Shown: in pieces, positions 7,395 to 15,075 of the stretch
Numbering within the stretch: position 1 is the first letter of the stretch
How the letters are laid out: each line of letters starts with the position of its first letter
NCBI RefSeq assembly: GCF_001418575.1
Contig: NZ_LIQR01000249.1
Span: forward strand, 1-37,557
Origin: Peterkaempfera griseoplana
Lineage (GTDB): Bacteria; Actinomycetota; Actinomycetes; Streptomycetales; Streptomycetaceae
Length of the DNA stretch: 37,557 nucleotides
Reading direction: 5' to 3'
Position numbers and translations under genes: made by a program
Notes under the pieces: model-generated
The model's database searches: none
Seen by the model: the letters and a program-made list of their open reading frames with translations, nothing else
Told to the model about the DNA's origin: nothing

Positions 7395-7851
7395 AGCTTT
7401 TCCCATCGATCTGCCCATGGCGGTCCGCCCTTCGGTCAGGCCGGGGGCGGAAAGGTGTGGAAAGTGTCGCGCAATCGATGAGCCGGGTGCGGGCCAATCC
7501 AGAATCCTGCATCATCAGCATTGCTTTCCGCTGACCCGCTAGGGGATTTCGCAGGACGTTCGCCGAGGCCCCGGAAAAACCCTTCGTAATGGGCGTTTTT
7601 CGCAGGGCCGGGCCCACGGCCGGGCCGGTCCGGCAGGTCGCGTGCCGGGGCGCTGCGACCGCGGCGGGGCGCGGGGGAGTGGATGCGGTGTGCCGACCGG
7701 CGAGGCCCGGTGCGGACCCCTCGGCGAGCCTGGGGCCCCCTTTCCGGTGAACCCCCGGTCTACGCGCAAAGAATCTTTGGCATGAACTCTTCCCCTGAGA
7801 GGTCCCTGCTTGCTACTAAGTGGTAGCCAGCTTTCCTGTCAGGGAGGTTCC
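7395..7851. other. Gene-poor stretch with two dyads upstream of the SGNH gene
   Basis: No convincing gene is seen. The part from about 7390 to 7600 is less GC-rich and includes an imperfect A-rich/T-rich hairpin (7575-7600) that could end transcription from the left. Closer to the esterase are a perfect 13-bp palindrome CAAAGAATCTTTG (7767-7779) and a looser dyad GCTAC-N6-GTAGC (7812-7827), both candidate operator sites. Confidence 0.45.
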
Positions 7852-8646
7852 GTGAGACGCACCAAGTCGTTGTCCGCTCTTGCCACGCTGATCCTTGCAA
7901 TGGTCTTCGGCCTGGCAATGACCGGCCCCGCCCATGCCGCCGGGCCGGCGTACGTGGCCCTGGGTGACTCCTACTCGGCCGGTAACGGCGCGGGCAACTA
8001 CGACAGTTCGAGCGGTAACTGTCACCGCAGTTTCAGCGCCTTCCCGTACCTCTGGAAGAACGCGCACTCCCCCTCCTCCTTCGCCGACACCTCCTGCTCG
8101 GGCGCGGTGACCACGGATGTGACCAACAGTCAGCTCGGCCCGCTGAACTCCTCCACCGGGCTGGTCTCCCTCACCATCGGCGGCAACGACGCAGGGTTCT
8201 CCGACGTCATGACCACCTGCGTGACGGGCTCCGACAGCACCTGCGTCTCCCGGGTGAACCAGGCCGAGAGCTATGCGCAGAACACCCTCCCCGCCCGGCT
8301 CGACGCCACCTACAACGCGATCCGGGCCAAGGCGCCCAACGCCAAGGTGGTCGTCCTGGGCTACCCGCGCATCTACACCCTCAACACCTTCTGCGTCGGC
8401 CTCTCCAGCACCAAGCACACCAAGATCGACGAGGCTGCCGACGTCCTGGACTCCGTGATCGCGAGCCGCGCCGCCGCCCATGGCTTCGTCTTCGGGGACG
8501 TCCGCACCACCTTCCAGGGCCATGAGCTGTGCTCCGGCGACGACTGGCTGCACTCCCTGGTGATCTCGCCGAGCTGGGAGTCGTACCACCCGACCGCCAG
8601 CGGCCACTCCGGCGGCTACTACCCGGTCCTCAACGCCAACAGCTGA
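7852..8646 (+). CDS. Secreted SGNH/GDSL-family lipase or esterase
   Basis: An extracellular ester hydrolase of 264 residues. The GTG start has AGGGAGG four bases upstream and encodes a signal peptide (VRRTKSLSALATLILAMVFGLAM, cleavage after AHA). The mature enzyme starts GPAYVALGDSYSAGNG, which is block I with the nucleophile Ser in GDSYS. Block III is IGGNDAGF (oxyanion Asn), and block V is SYHPTASGHSGGY with the catalytic Asp/His region at the C-terminus. Six cysteines in the mature part fit the three disulfides known for Streptomyces SGNH lipases such as those of S. rimosus and S. coelicolor. It is monocistronic with its own hairpin terminator. The natural substrate is unknown. Confidence 0.95.
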   Translation: MRRTKSLSALATLILAMVFGLAMTGPAHAAGPAYVALGDSYSAGNGAGNYDSSSGNCHRSFSAFPYLWKNAHSPSSFADTSCSGAVTTDVTNSQLGPLNSSTGLVSLTIGGNDAGFSDVMTTCVTGSDSTCVSRVNQAESYAQNTLPARLDATYNAIRAKAPNAKVVVLGYPRIYTLNTFCVGLSSTKHTKIDEAADVLDSVIASRAAAHGFVFGDVRTTFQGHELCSGDDWLHSLVISPSWESYHPTASGHSGGYYPVLNANS

Positions 8647-8676
8647 CCACCCCCACGAGCGCACCGGCGCACACAT

Positions 8677-8715
8677 GAGTCCCTGTCCGCGGCACTCCGC
8701 GAACAGGGACTCTTT
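8677..8715 (+). terminator. Strong rho-independent terminator after the SGNH gene
   Basis: A 10-bp perfect stem (GAGTCCCTGT / ACAGGGACTC) encloses CCGCGG-type inner pairing and is followed directly by TTT. It lies between convergent genes and could serve both. Confidence 0.85.
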
Positions 8716-8764
8716 GCTGCGGTACGGCGGACCGCGGCTCCGTCAGGCGGTGCGGGACCGGGGC

Positions 8765-9868
8765 TCAGCTGCCTCCCCGGGCCGCCGACAGCCCGGCGGC
8801 GACGGCGACGATCGCACAGAGGAGCAGCCACGCCCAGGGATTGCCGAAGTTGAGCGTCCAGCCGATGCCGAACCGCTTGCCGACCACCACGGCGGGGTCG
8901 TTGCGGTTGACGTACAGCACACCGGCCTTCCAGAAGCGGTCGTCGTCGCGCGGGACGCCGGTCGCGGAGCCCGCCCCCGCCTCCGGGGCCGCGCCCCGGA
9001 GCCGGTAGCCGCCCTGACCCATCCTCAGCAGGACGACGAGCAGTGCCACGGTGCCGATCGCGACCGGAAGCGCAGGCAGGGCGGCGGCGGCACCGGTGAG
9101 CCGGTAGGCCTGCCAGGCCTGGAGCGCTCCGAGCAGCAGGCCGACGTTGATCAGCGCGGCGAGCAGCAGCAGCCCGCGGGCCGTCACCGCCAGGAACCTG
9201 CGGTACCGGGCGGTGGAACCGGCGGCGTCCGCACTGTCGATGTCGGGCCTGGAGCGGTAGGTGAGCAGCAGCATCACGGTGATCACAGCGGTGACGAACA
9301 CCTGGCCCACCACCATGGAGAAGGCGCTCCAGAGCGACTTGTCGGCCCAGCGGTCGACGGTGCCCGTCGCGGCGAAGTGGACGGCCAGCCGGCCGGGCAG
9401 GGACGGGTAGCGCACGATGCCGACGACAAGCGTCGCGACGGTCACGGCGACGGCAGGTGCGGCCCAGAGCAGCGGGAACCTCTCCGGCTCGGTGCGCCAC
9501 GTCGTGTCGGTGGTGATCGTCTGCCGCGTTCCCTCGTACCAGCCCTCGGCGGTCTTGGCCGCGGTGATCCGCTCCCTGGCGAGCTGGAAGCAACCGAACC
9601 CGGCGGCGATCTCGGCCGTAGCGACAAGGGCGACCAGCCATGCCGGGCCGGCGGTGAGCAGGACCGCCGCCACCGTGAAGCAGAGGGCGAGCACTCCGGT
9701 GCGCCAGTGGTAGGCGCGCCGTTCGCGGCGGATCACCTCCGAGCCGGTCCGGCCGGGGGGCACCCGCACCCCGAACTGCAGGGTGGGCCGGGTGAACGCC
9801 GGCATCACGCAGAGCACCGCCCCCACGAACAGGACGGTGAGCCCCGCACTCAGGCTCTGGGCGGTCAT
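8765..9868 (-). CDS. Multi-pass membrane protein, DUF1648/DUF5808 type
   Basis: A 367-residue inner membrane protein with about eight hydrophobic segments (LTVLFVGAVLCVMPAF, VLALCFTVAAVLLTAGPAWLVALVA, AVAVTVATLVVGI, FVTAVITVMLLLTY and others). The DUF1648 motif YPSLPGRLAVHFAATGTVDRWADKS is seen in the middle, and the DUF5808-like C-terminal part has DDRFWKAGVLYVNRNDPAVVVGKRFGIGWTLNFGNPWAW. Proteins of this type are found beside YtrA-type GntR repressors, in systems linked to envelope or antibiotic stress; a direct function is not established. Its ATG overlaps the end of the GntR gene by four bases, indicating translational coupling, and there is a GGAGA site within that gene. Confidence 0.85.
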   Translation of the reverse strand: MTAQSLSAGLTVLFVGAVLCVMPAFTRPTLQFGVRVPPGRTGSEVIRRERRAYHWRTGVLALCFTVAAVLLTAGPAWLVALVATAEIAAGFGCFQLARERITAAKTAEGWYEGTRQTITTDTTWRTEPERFPLLWAAPAVAVTVATLVVGIVRYPSLPGRLAVHFAATGTVDRWADKSLWSAFSMVVGQVFVTAVITVMLLLTYRSRPDIDSADAAGSTARYRRFLAVTARGLLLLAALINVGLLLGALQAWQAYRLTGAAAALPALPVAIGTVALLVVLLRMGQGGYRLRGAAPEAGAGSATGVPRDDDRFWKAGVLYVNRNDPAVVVGKRFGIGWTLNFGNPWAWLLLCAIVAVAAGLSAARGGS

Positions 9869-10389
9869 GATCGGCTCTCCTTCGGGGGCTGCGGGCGCTG
9901 TGCCGGGGCACTGCCGTGCTCCGGGGTTCCGGGCGCTGCGGATGGTTCCGGCCGTCCGGCCGTCTCGGGCCCGGCCGCGGTGTCCGGAGCACCGGGTGGT
10001 GCTCCGCGGGTGGTGAAGTCCTCGACGGCCCGTCGGCAGTGGTCGACGATGTCCTGGGGGCCCAGCCCCTGGGCGGCGGCCTCGGCGAGCAGCGTCCGCA
10101 GCCGGGCCGACCACTCCTCCACATAGCCGGGTTCGGGGGGCCCGCTGCCGGTGTCGCGGTGGATCACCGCGCCGGACTTGCGGTTGATCCGCACCAGGCC
10201 CTCCTGTCGGAGGATGTCGTAGCTCTTGTTCACCGTGTGGAAGTTGATGCCGAGGTCCGTCGCCAGCTGCCGGGTGGAGGGCAGTGCCGACCCGGCCGGC
10301 TGGGTGCCCCGCGCGATGGCCTCCACGATGCGGTCCCTGATCTGCTGGTAGATCGGCACGGGACTGTCGGGTTCGATGCTCAGCAGCAT
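9865..10389 (-). CDS. GntR family regulator, YtrA subfamily
   Basis: A 174-residue repressor. The winged helix-turn-helix occupies about residues 10-75 (PVPIYQQIRDRIVEAIARG, LPSTRQLATDLGINFHTVNKSYDILRQEGLV) and the short C-terminal helical segment without an effector domain is typical of the YtrA subfamily. The last 50 residues are a Pro/Ala/Gly-rich tail. The ATG has a GGAGG site six bases upstream. It is the first gene of a two-gene operon with the membrane protein that follows. YtrA regulators normally repress their own operon, and the AT-rich sequence just upstream (about 10402-10425, CTACAACAGCTATAACAG on the minus strand) is the likely operator-promoter. Confidence 0.9.
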   Translation of the reverse strand: MLLSIEPDSPVPIYQQIRDRIVEAIARGTQPAGSALPSTRQLATDLGINFHTVNKSYDILRQEGLVRINRKSGAVIHRDTGSGPPEPGYVEEWSARLRTLLAEAAAQGLGPQDIVDHCRRAVEDFTTRGAPPGAPDTAAGPETAGRPEPSAAPGTPEHGSAPAQRPQPPKESRS

Positions 10390-10401
10390 GGCGCCTCCGG
10401 A

Positions 10402-10430
10402 ATCTGTTATAGCTGTTGTAGAGCAGATTT
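10402..10430 (-). promoter_or_regulatory. Probable promoter-operator of the GntR operon
   Basis: An AT-rich island in otherwise very GC-rich DNA. On the minus strand it reads CTACAACAGCTATAACAG, an imperfect dyad with a TATAAC element about 20 bp before the start codon. The position fits autoregulation by the YtrA-type GntR protein. Confidence 0.45.
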
Positions 10431-10660
10431 CAGGAGATCGTCAAGGCTGCACCCTGCCCGGCAATGCCCGGCGGGCCGGGCGGTCGGCGGTCCCGGTACC
10501 GGGGTGCGTCTGACGGCCCGTCGGGTGTCGGCTAGGCTGCGACGCCGCGCGACCCCGCCGGACGCCGGGTGACCCCCGCCGGTCGCCGCCCGACCCCGCC
10601 GGTGGACCGGAGCCGGCGACCCACGCCGCCCGCCCCGGCGGCCCGACCGGAGGACCGCAC

Positions 10661-11863
10661 GTGACCGTGGACATCGCCGACTTCGCCACCCCCGACCCGG
10701 AGCGCCCCCCGGTGCCCATCACCGTCGACTGGGCCGCGGTCGAGCAGTGGCTCGGGCTGCGGTTGCCGACCGACTACAAGCGGCTCATCAGCACGCACGG
10801 CCCGCTGGACTTCGGCGAGTACCTGTGGATCCACGGCCCCTGCGCCCAGGGCGACCAGTTCGACTTCGGCTCCTGGGCGGCGTCCGTCCACCGCAGCGCA
10901 CGGATCGACGCCCGGATGCAGCCCGAGCACGAACAGCCCGTCATCCACCCCCGGCCGGGCGGACTGCTGGCGTGGGGCCGCAGCCGCCGCAGCGACATCC
11001 TGTTCTGGGACACCTCCACCTCGGCCGACCCCGACGACTGGACCGTGGTCGTCCGCCACATCCACCGCCCGCCGGGCAGCGGCCTGCGGGCCTGGCACCC
11101 GTACGACCTCACCCTCACCGGCTATCTGCGCCACACCGTGCGCACCGCGGCGGATGCCCCCGCCCCGCACGGCCCCATGATCGGCCCGCTCCCCGGGACC
11201 ATGGCACGGACCGCCTTCCTGGCCACGGCAGGCCCCTGGGACCCGCCGCCGGCGACCGCTCCGCGGCTCACCGCCGAGCAGCGCCGCGTCGCCCTGGAGA
11301 CCGGCTCGGGCCTGGAGGCGCTGCGCCTGCTCTCCCCGCCGCCCGCCCGCCCCTACCTGGGCGACGGCGACTGGGCGGACCTCCACGCGGAGCTGGGCAC
11401 CCGGCTGCCGCAGGAGTACCTCACCCTGATGGAGCTCTACGGTTCGGGCTGCTGGAGCAACTGGCTGCGCTTCCACACGCCGCTGCGCACCGACGACAAA
11501 CGCCGCTTCCTGCGCCATGTCGAGTACGTGGCGGAGGCCTACGGGAGCCTGGGGGAGGACGACCCGGAGCAGTACCCGCTCGCCATGTGGCCCGAGCCGG
11601 GCGGGTTCCTGCCGTTCGCCAACTCCATCGACGGCGACCACCTGGGCTGGCTCACTGAGGGAGCCGACCCGGACGCCTGGCCGCTGGTGGTCTGGCCCCG
11701 CCACGCGCCCCAGGGGCCCCCGCTGGAGACCGGGCTGATCGACACCCTGGTCGCCTGGCAGCGCGGTCACCTCGAAGCGGACGGCTTCGCCGAACTGGAC
11801 CAGGACGACGACCCGGTGGAGTTCGCCTCCTTCGCGCCGTGGGACGACCACGCGTACTGGTGA
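10661..11863 (+). CDS. Tandem SUKH (SMI1/KNR4) domain protein
   Basis: A 400-residue cytosolic protein with two SUKH-type halves. The first has WAAVEQWLGLRLPTDYKRLISTHGPLDFGEYLWIHGP (about 22-58); the second has WADLHAELGTRLPQEYLTLMELYGSGCWSNWLRFHTP (about 235-271). Later pieces typical of the fold include LPFANSIDGDHLGWLTEG. SUKH proteins are known as immunity proteins against polymorphic toxins and also occur as stand-alone proteins of unknown role in Streptomyces. No toxin gene is next to it, so immunity is only a possibility. The GTG start has GGAGGAC nine bases upstream. It converges with the S4 protein gene. Confidence 0.85.
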   Translation: MTVDIADFATPDPERPPVPITVDWAAVEQWLGLRLPTDYKRLISTHGPLDFGEYLWIHGPCAQGDQFDFGSWAASVHRSARIDARMQPEHEQPVIHPRPGGLLAWGRSRRSDILFWDTSTSADPDDWTVVVRHIHRPPGSGLRAWHPYDLTLTGYLRHTVRTAADAPAPHGPMIGPLPGTMARTAFLATAGPWDPPPATAPRLTAEQRRVALETGSGLEALRLLSPPPARPYLGDGDWADLHAELGTRLPQEYLTLMELYGSGCWSNWLRFHTPLRTDDKRRFLRHVEYVAEAYGSLGEDDPEQYPLAMWPEPGGFLPFANSIDGDHLGWLTEGADPDAWPLVVWPRHAPQGPPLETGLIDTLVAWQRGHLEADGFAELDQDDDPVEFASFAPWDDHAYW

Positions 11864-11916
11864 GCGCCCCCGCCGGCATCGGCAGGCCCGCTGCCCGGGG
11901 CGGTGTCCGTCCGGCC

Positions 11917-11935
11917 GGCCGCGCTGTGCGCGGCC
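11917..11935. terminator. Hairpin between convergent SUKH and S4 genes
   Basis: A perfect 8-bp stem (GGCCGCGC / GCGCGGCC) with a TGT loop lies in the 114-bp gap between the convergent genes. Confidence 0.5.
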
Positions 11936-11977
11936 CCGGCGGCCCGGCCGCGCACCGGGCCGGCCGTACGTGCCGGG

Positions 11978-12355
11978 TCACAGGCCGCGCAGCCGCTCCA
12001 GATCCCGCCGGTCACGCTTGGTCGGGCGTCCTGCGCCGCGGTCGCGGATGCCCATCGCGGCCATCTCCTCGCGCGGAGGCGGCGGCGGGCTCTTGTCGAC
12101 GAGGCATTCGGCGGCGGCCGCAGCCCCCACCCGCTTGCGCACCACCCGGGAGACCACCACGATCCGCTCCCGCCCGGCGTGGAACAGCCGCACCTCGTCC
12201 CCGGGCCGCACCGCGTGGGCGGCCTTGACCCGCTCGCCGTTCACCTTGACGTGGCCGGCCCGGCAGGCCGAGGCGGCCAGCGAACGCGTCTTGGTGAGGC
12301 GTACCGACCAGATCCAGCTGTCGACCCGTACGGCGGTCTCGTCCTCCGAACCCAT
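11978..12355 (-). CDS. S4-domain RNA-binding protein (Hsp15/HslR-like)
   Basis: A 125-residue protein with the S4 RNA-binding fold at residues about 10-70: VRVDSWIWSVRLTKTRSLAASACRAGHVKVNGERVKAAHAVRPGDEV. The basic C-terminus (GRPTKRDRRDLERL) follows the Hsp15 pattern. Hsp15 in E. coli binds stalled 50S subunits carrying nascent tRNA and helps recycling; the same role here is inferred from family. The ATG of MGSEDETAVRVDSW is preferred since the S4 domain begins directly after it; an in-frame ATG at 12400 and a GTG at 12373 would add a short unconserved leader. Confidence 0.9.
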   Translation of the reverse strand: MGSEDETAVRVDSWIWSVRLTKTRSLAASACRAGHVKVNGERVKAAHAVRPGDEVRLFHAGRERIVVVSRVVRKRVGAAAAAECLVDKSPPPPPREEMAAMGIRDRGAGRPTKRDRRDLERLRGL

Positions 12356-12605
12356 GCCCCGACCATAGTCCACGCCCGCCCCACCGGGTCGGGCCCGCAT
12401 CCCGTCGCCCAGGTGATCAAGGTGTGAAACGGCGTCGACGGCCGCGTCCCTTTCCTGACACGATCACGGCGTGCCTTCGCACCGGGGGGTACCGGCGTCG
12501 GGCCGGCCCTCCGCGTACCCGCGACGGCACCGCCTGCACCTCCTGCGTTGCCGCACCATGTGCACCGCCCGCACCGTCGTCCACGCCGCCGAAGGAGCCG
12601 CCGCC

Positions 12606-13448
12606 ATGACCGCACCCCGGGAGACCGCCGCCCAGCCCGAGGGGCGGCTCGACCGTCCCGGCGCCGAACTGGACTGGAGCAGCGAAGGGGAGGGACCGCT
12701 CGTCGTCCACGCGCACGGCATGTTCGGCAGCCGTGCCTCGGACGACCGCTGGGGGCTCTTCGACTGGGCGCCGCTGACCGCGTCCGGGCGCCGCCTGGTC
12801 CGCTATGACGCCCGCGGCCACGGCCGCTCCACCGGCCGTCCCGAGCCCGGTGACTACCGCTGGCCGCGGCTGGCCGACGACCTGTTCGCCGTACTGGACC
12901 ACCTGCAGCCCACCGGTCCGGTGGATGTGGCGGGCGCGTCCATGGGGACGGGCACCCTGCTGACGGCGGCCGTGCGGGAGCCCGCCCGGTTCCGCCGGCT
13001 GGTGCTGATGATCCCGCCCACCGCGTGGGAGACCCGGGCGGCCGCCGCACAGGGCTACCTGGACGGGGCGGACGCCGTGGAACGCGACGGGATGCCGGCC
13101 TTCCTGGCGGCGATGAGCGGGGGGACCCCGCCGCCGGTCTTCGCCGAGGCCTTCGCCCTGCTCAGCCAGGAGGACGTGGCCGCGGTTGCGGCGGGCCCCG
13201 ACGTCAGCGAGACGCTGCTGCCCTCGGTGCTGCGCGGAGCCGCCGGCTCGGACCTGCCCGATCCGCAGGCGCTTGCCGCGCTGCCCCACCCGGCGCTGGT
13301 CCTCGCCTGGGAGGGCGACCCGGTGCACCCGGTCTCCACCGCCGAACGGCTCGCCGAGCTGCTGCCCGGCGCGGAGCTGCACATCTCCGGCACCGCTGCC
13401 GAGGTCCGGGGCTGGGCCGGGCGGATCGCCGCCTTCCTCGCGGGCTGA
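12606..13448 (+). CDS. Alpha/beta hydrolase
   Basis: A 280-residue cytosolic alpha/beta hydrolase. It shows the oxyanion region HAHGMFGSR, the strand-loop RLVRYDARGHGRSTG, and the nucleophile elbow GASMG (Ser near residue 116). The Asp region is AWEGDPVHPVSTAERLAELLPGAELH. A catalytic His at the usual C-terminal place is not evident: the segment reads SGTAAEVRGWAG, so the enzyme may use another His or be inactive. An AAGGAG site lies ten bases before the ATG. It stands alone and converges with the histidine kinase gene, with a strong bidirectional terminator between them. Substrate unknown. Confidence 0.85.
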   Translation: MTAPRETAAQPEGRLDRPGAELDWSSEGEGPLVVHAHGMFGSRASDDRWGLFDWAPLTASGRRLVRYDARGHGRSTGRPEPGDYRWPRLADDLFAVLDHLQPTGPVDVAGASMGTGTLLTAAVREPARFRRLVLMIPPTAWETRAAAAQGYLDGADAVERDGMPAFLAAMSGGTPPPVFAEAFALLSQEDVAAVAAGPDVSETLLPSVLRGAAGSDLPDPQALAALPHPALVLAWEGDPVHPVSTAERLAELLPGAELHISGTAAEVRGWAGRIAAFLAG

Positions 13449-13449
13449 C

Positions 13450-13486
13450 GGCGGTCGGGACGGCCGGGGGGGCCGTCCCGACCGCC
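13450..13486. terminator. Bidirectional 16-bp hairpin terminator
   Basis: A perfect stem GGCGGTCGGGACGGCC / GGCCGTCCCGACCGCC with a GGGGG loop sits in the 43-bp gap between the convergent hydrolase and histidine kinase genes, and can serve both. Confidence 0.8.
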
Positions 13487-13491
13487 CCGGC

Positions 13492-15075
13492 TCAGCCGGC
13501 GGCCGGTGCGGGAAGGGTTTCCGGACCGGCCCCGGGGTCGATCGGCAGGGACACCTGGAAGCGGGTGTCACCCGGTTCGGACTGCACCCGGATGTCGCCG
13601 TGGTGCTTGTTGACGACGATCCGGTACGAGATGTCCAGGCCCAGCCCGGTGCCCTCGCCCACCGGTTTGGTGGTGAAGAACGGTTCGAAGATCCGCGGGC
13701 GGATCTCGGGCGGGACACCCGGCCCGGTGTCACCGACCTCGATCAGCAGCCGGTCCTCGTCGTACCGGGTCCGCAGGGTGAGGGTGCCGCTGTCGCCCAT
13801 CGCCCCCAGCGCGTTGTCGATCAGGTTGGTCCACACCTGGTTGAGTTCCGCCCCGTAGGCCAGCAGCTGCGGGGCCGAGCGGTCGTACTCCCTGACCAGA
13901 CGGATCCCCGGCGGGATCTTGGCCTGCAGCATCACCACGGTGGCATCCAGCAGCTCGTGCACATCCACCGTCTGCTGCGGTGCCCGGTCCAGCTGGGAGT
14001 ACTGACGGGCGGCGCCCACCAGGTCGGAGATCCGGGACACCGAGTCCTCGATCTCGCCCATGATCAGCTCGGTGTCGACGCTGTACGCGATCCAGCGCAC
14101 CGCCGACTCGAGATTGTCGGCCCCCACCGACTCGGCGACCGAGGAGAGCCACTCGCCGTCGATGCCGCCGGCGACCAGGGTGGGCGCCAGGTCCCAGCTG
14201 CCGGACACCTTGTGGTCCTCCAGCCACTCCCCGAGCTCGTCCTCGGCGTCGGCCGCGGCCAGCGCGGTCATCGGCTCCGCCGAGGTGGCCCGCTCCACCG
14301 CTGCGTCCTGCAGCTCCACCAGCTCGTGCAGCCGCCGCCCGTCCAGCCGTCCGTCGGCGATCAGGGCGAGCTTGCGCCGCATCCCGGAGATCCGCTCGCG
14401 CAGCGCCGAGGTGGCCCGGACCGCCGCGGCGGCCGGGTTGTTGAGCTCATGGGTGAGCCCCGCGGACAGCGAGCCCAGGGCCACCAGCCGTTCCCGCTCC
14501 CCGAGGATGGTCTGGCTGGCGCGGGCGCCGAAGAACAGGCCCTCCAGCAGATGCAGTCCCATCGGGAACCAGGTGCGGACGGCGGTGGCGAACTCGTCGG
14601 CCGGGAGCACCGCGAAGTCGCAGTCCACGATCGCCCGCAGGGTGTGCGGGTAGACCTGCTCCACCTGGTCGCCGAGATAGGACTGGGTCGCGCCGGCGTA
14701 GACCCCGCGCTGGTCGGTCCGGGACACCTCGATGTCGTCGCCGTGCAGCCGGCGGCTCATCGCCACCGCGCCGGACAGCAGCACGAAGAGGCAGGTGGCG
14801 GGCTCGCCCTCGGAGAACACCGTGGTCCCCGCGGCCCGGTGGTCCACCCGGATCCGCTCGGCGAGCCACTCCAGCTGCTCGTCCTCCAGCCGTTCGAAGA
14901 GGAAGAGGGTGCGCAGCTCAGCGGGGGTCAGCCGCCCGTCCCGGCTCTCGTCCGGGCTCCCCGTGCTCCCGTCCGGGGCGTTCTCGGACTCGTGCTCCTG
15001 CTCGTACACCGCTTCCCCGTCCGCCGCGCCGCCCCTGCCGTTGCCCGCGTTCTCCCTGCCCGCGCTCGCGTTCAC
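13492..15075 (-). CDS. Histidine kinase with N-terminal cyclic-nucleotide-binding-like domain
   Basis: A 527-residue soluble sensor kinase with no membrane segment. Residues about 57-165 form a CRP/cNMP-binding-like beta-roll (LFLFERLEDEQLEWLAERI, GTTVFSEGEPATCLFVLLSG). The phosphoacceptor motif is GSLSAGLTHELNNP (His209), and the ATPase domain has NQVWTNLIDNALGAMGD (N box), DTGPGVP (G1) and GEGTGLGL (G2). It starts with a GTG that overlaps the previous gene's TGA by four bases and has GGAGG inside that gene, so it is translationally coupled to the receiver-flavoprotein. The two almost surely form one signalling pair. Whether the beta-roll binds cAMP, c-di-GMP or nothing is not visible. Confidence 0.9.
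   Translation of the reverse strand: MNASAGRENAGNGRGGAADGEAVYEQEHESENAPDGSTGSPDESRDGRLTPAELRTLFLFERLEDEQLEWLAERIRVDHRAAGTTVFSEGEPATCLFVLLSGAVAMSRRLHGDDIEVSRTDQRGVYAGATQSYLGDQVEQVYPHTLRAIVDCDFAVLPADEFATAVRTWFPMGLHLLEGLFFGARASQTILGERERLVALGSLSAGLTHELNNPAAAAVRATSALRERISGMRRKLALIADGRLDGRRLHELVELQDAAVERATSAEPMTALAAADAEDELGEWLEDHKVSGSWDLAPTLVAGGIDGEWLSSVAESVGADNLESAVRWIAYSVDTELIMGEIEDSVSRISDLVGAARQYSQLDRAPQQTVDVHELLDATVVMLQAKIPPGIRLVREYDRSAPQLLAYGAELNQVWTNLIDNALGAMGDSGTLTLRTRYDEDRLLIEVGDTGPGVPPEIRPRIFEPFFTTKPVGEGTGLGLDISYRIVVNKHHGDIRVQSEPGDTRFQVSLPIDPGAGPETLPAPAAG

Noticed and set aside
10661-11863. Toxin/immunity locus based on the SUKH protein
   Set aside because: No polymorphic toxin, secretion or WXG-type gene lies beside it, so an immunity role cannot be supported.
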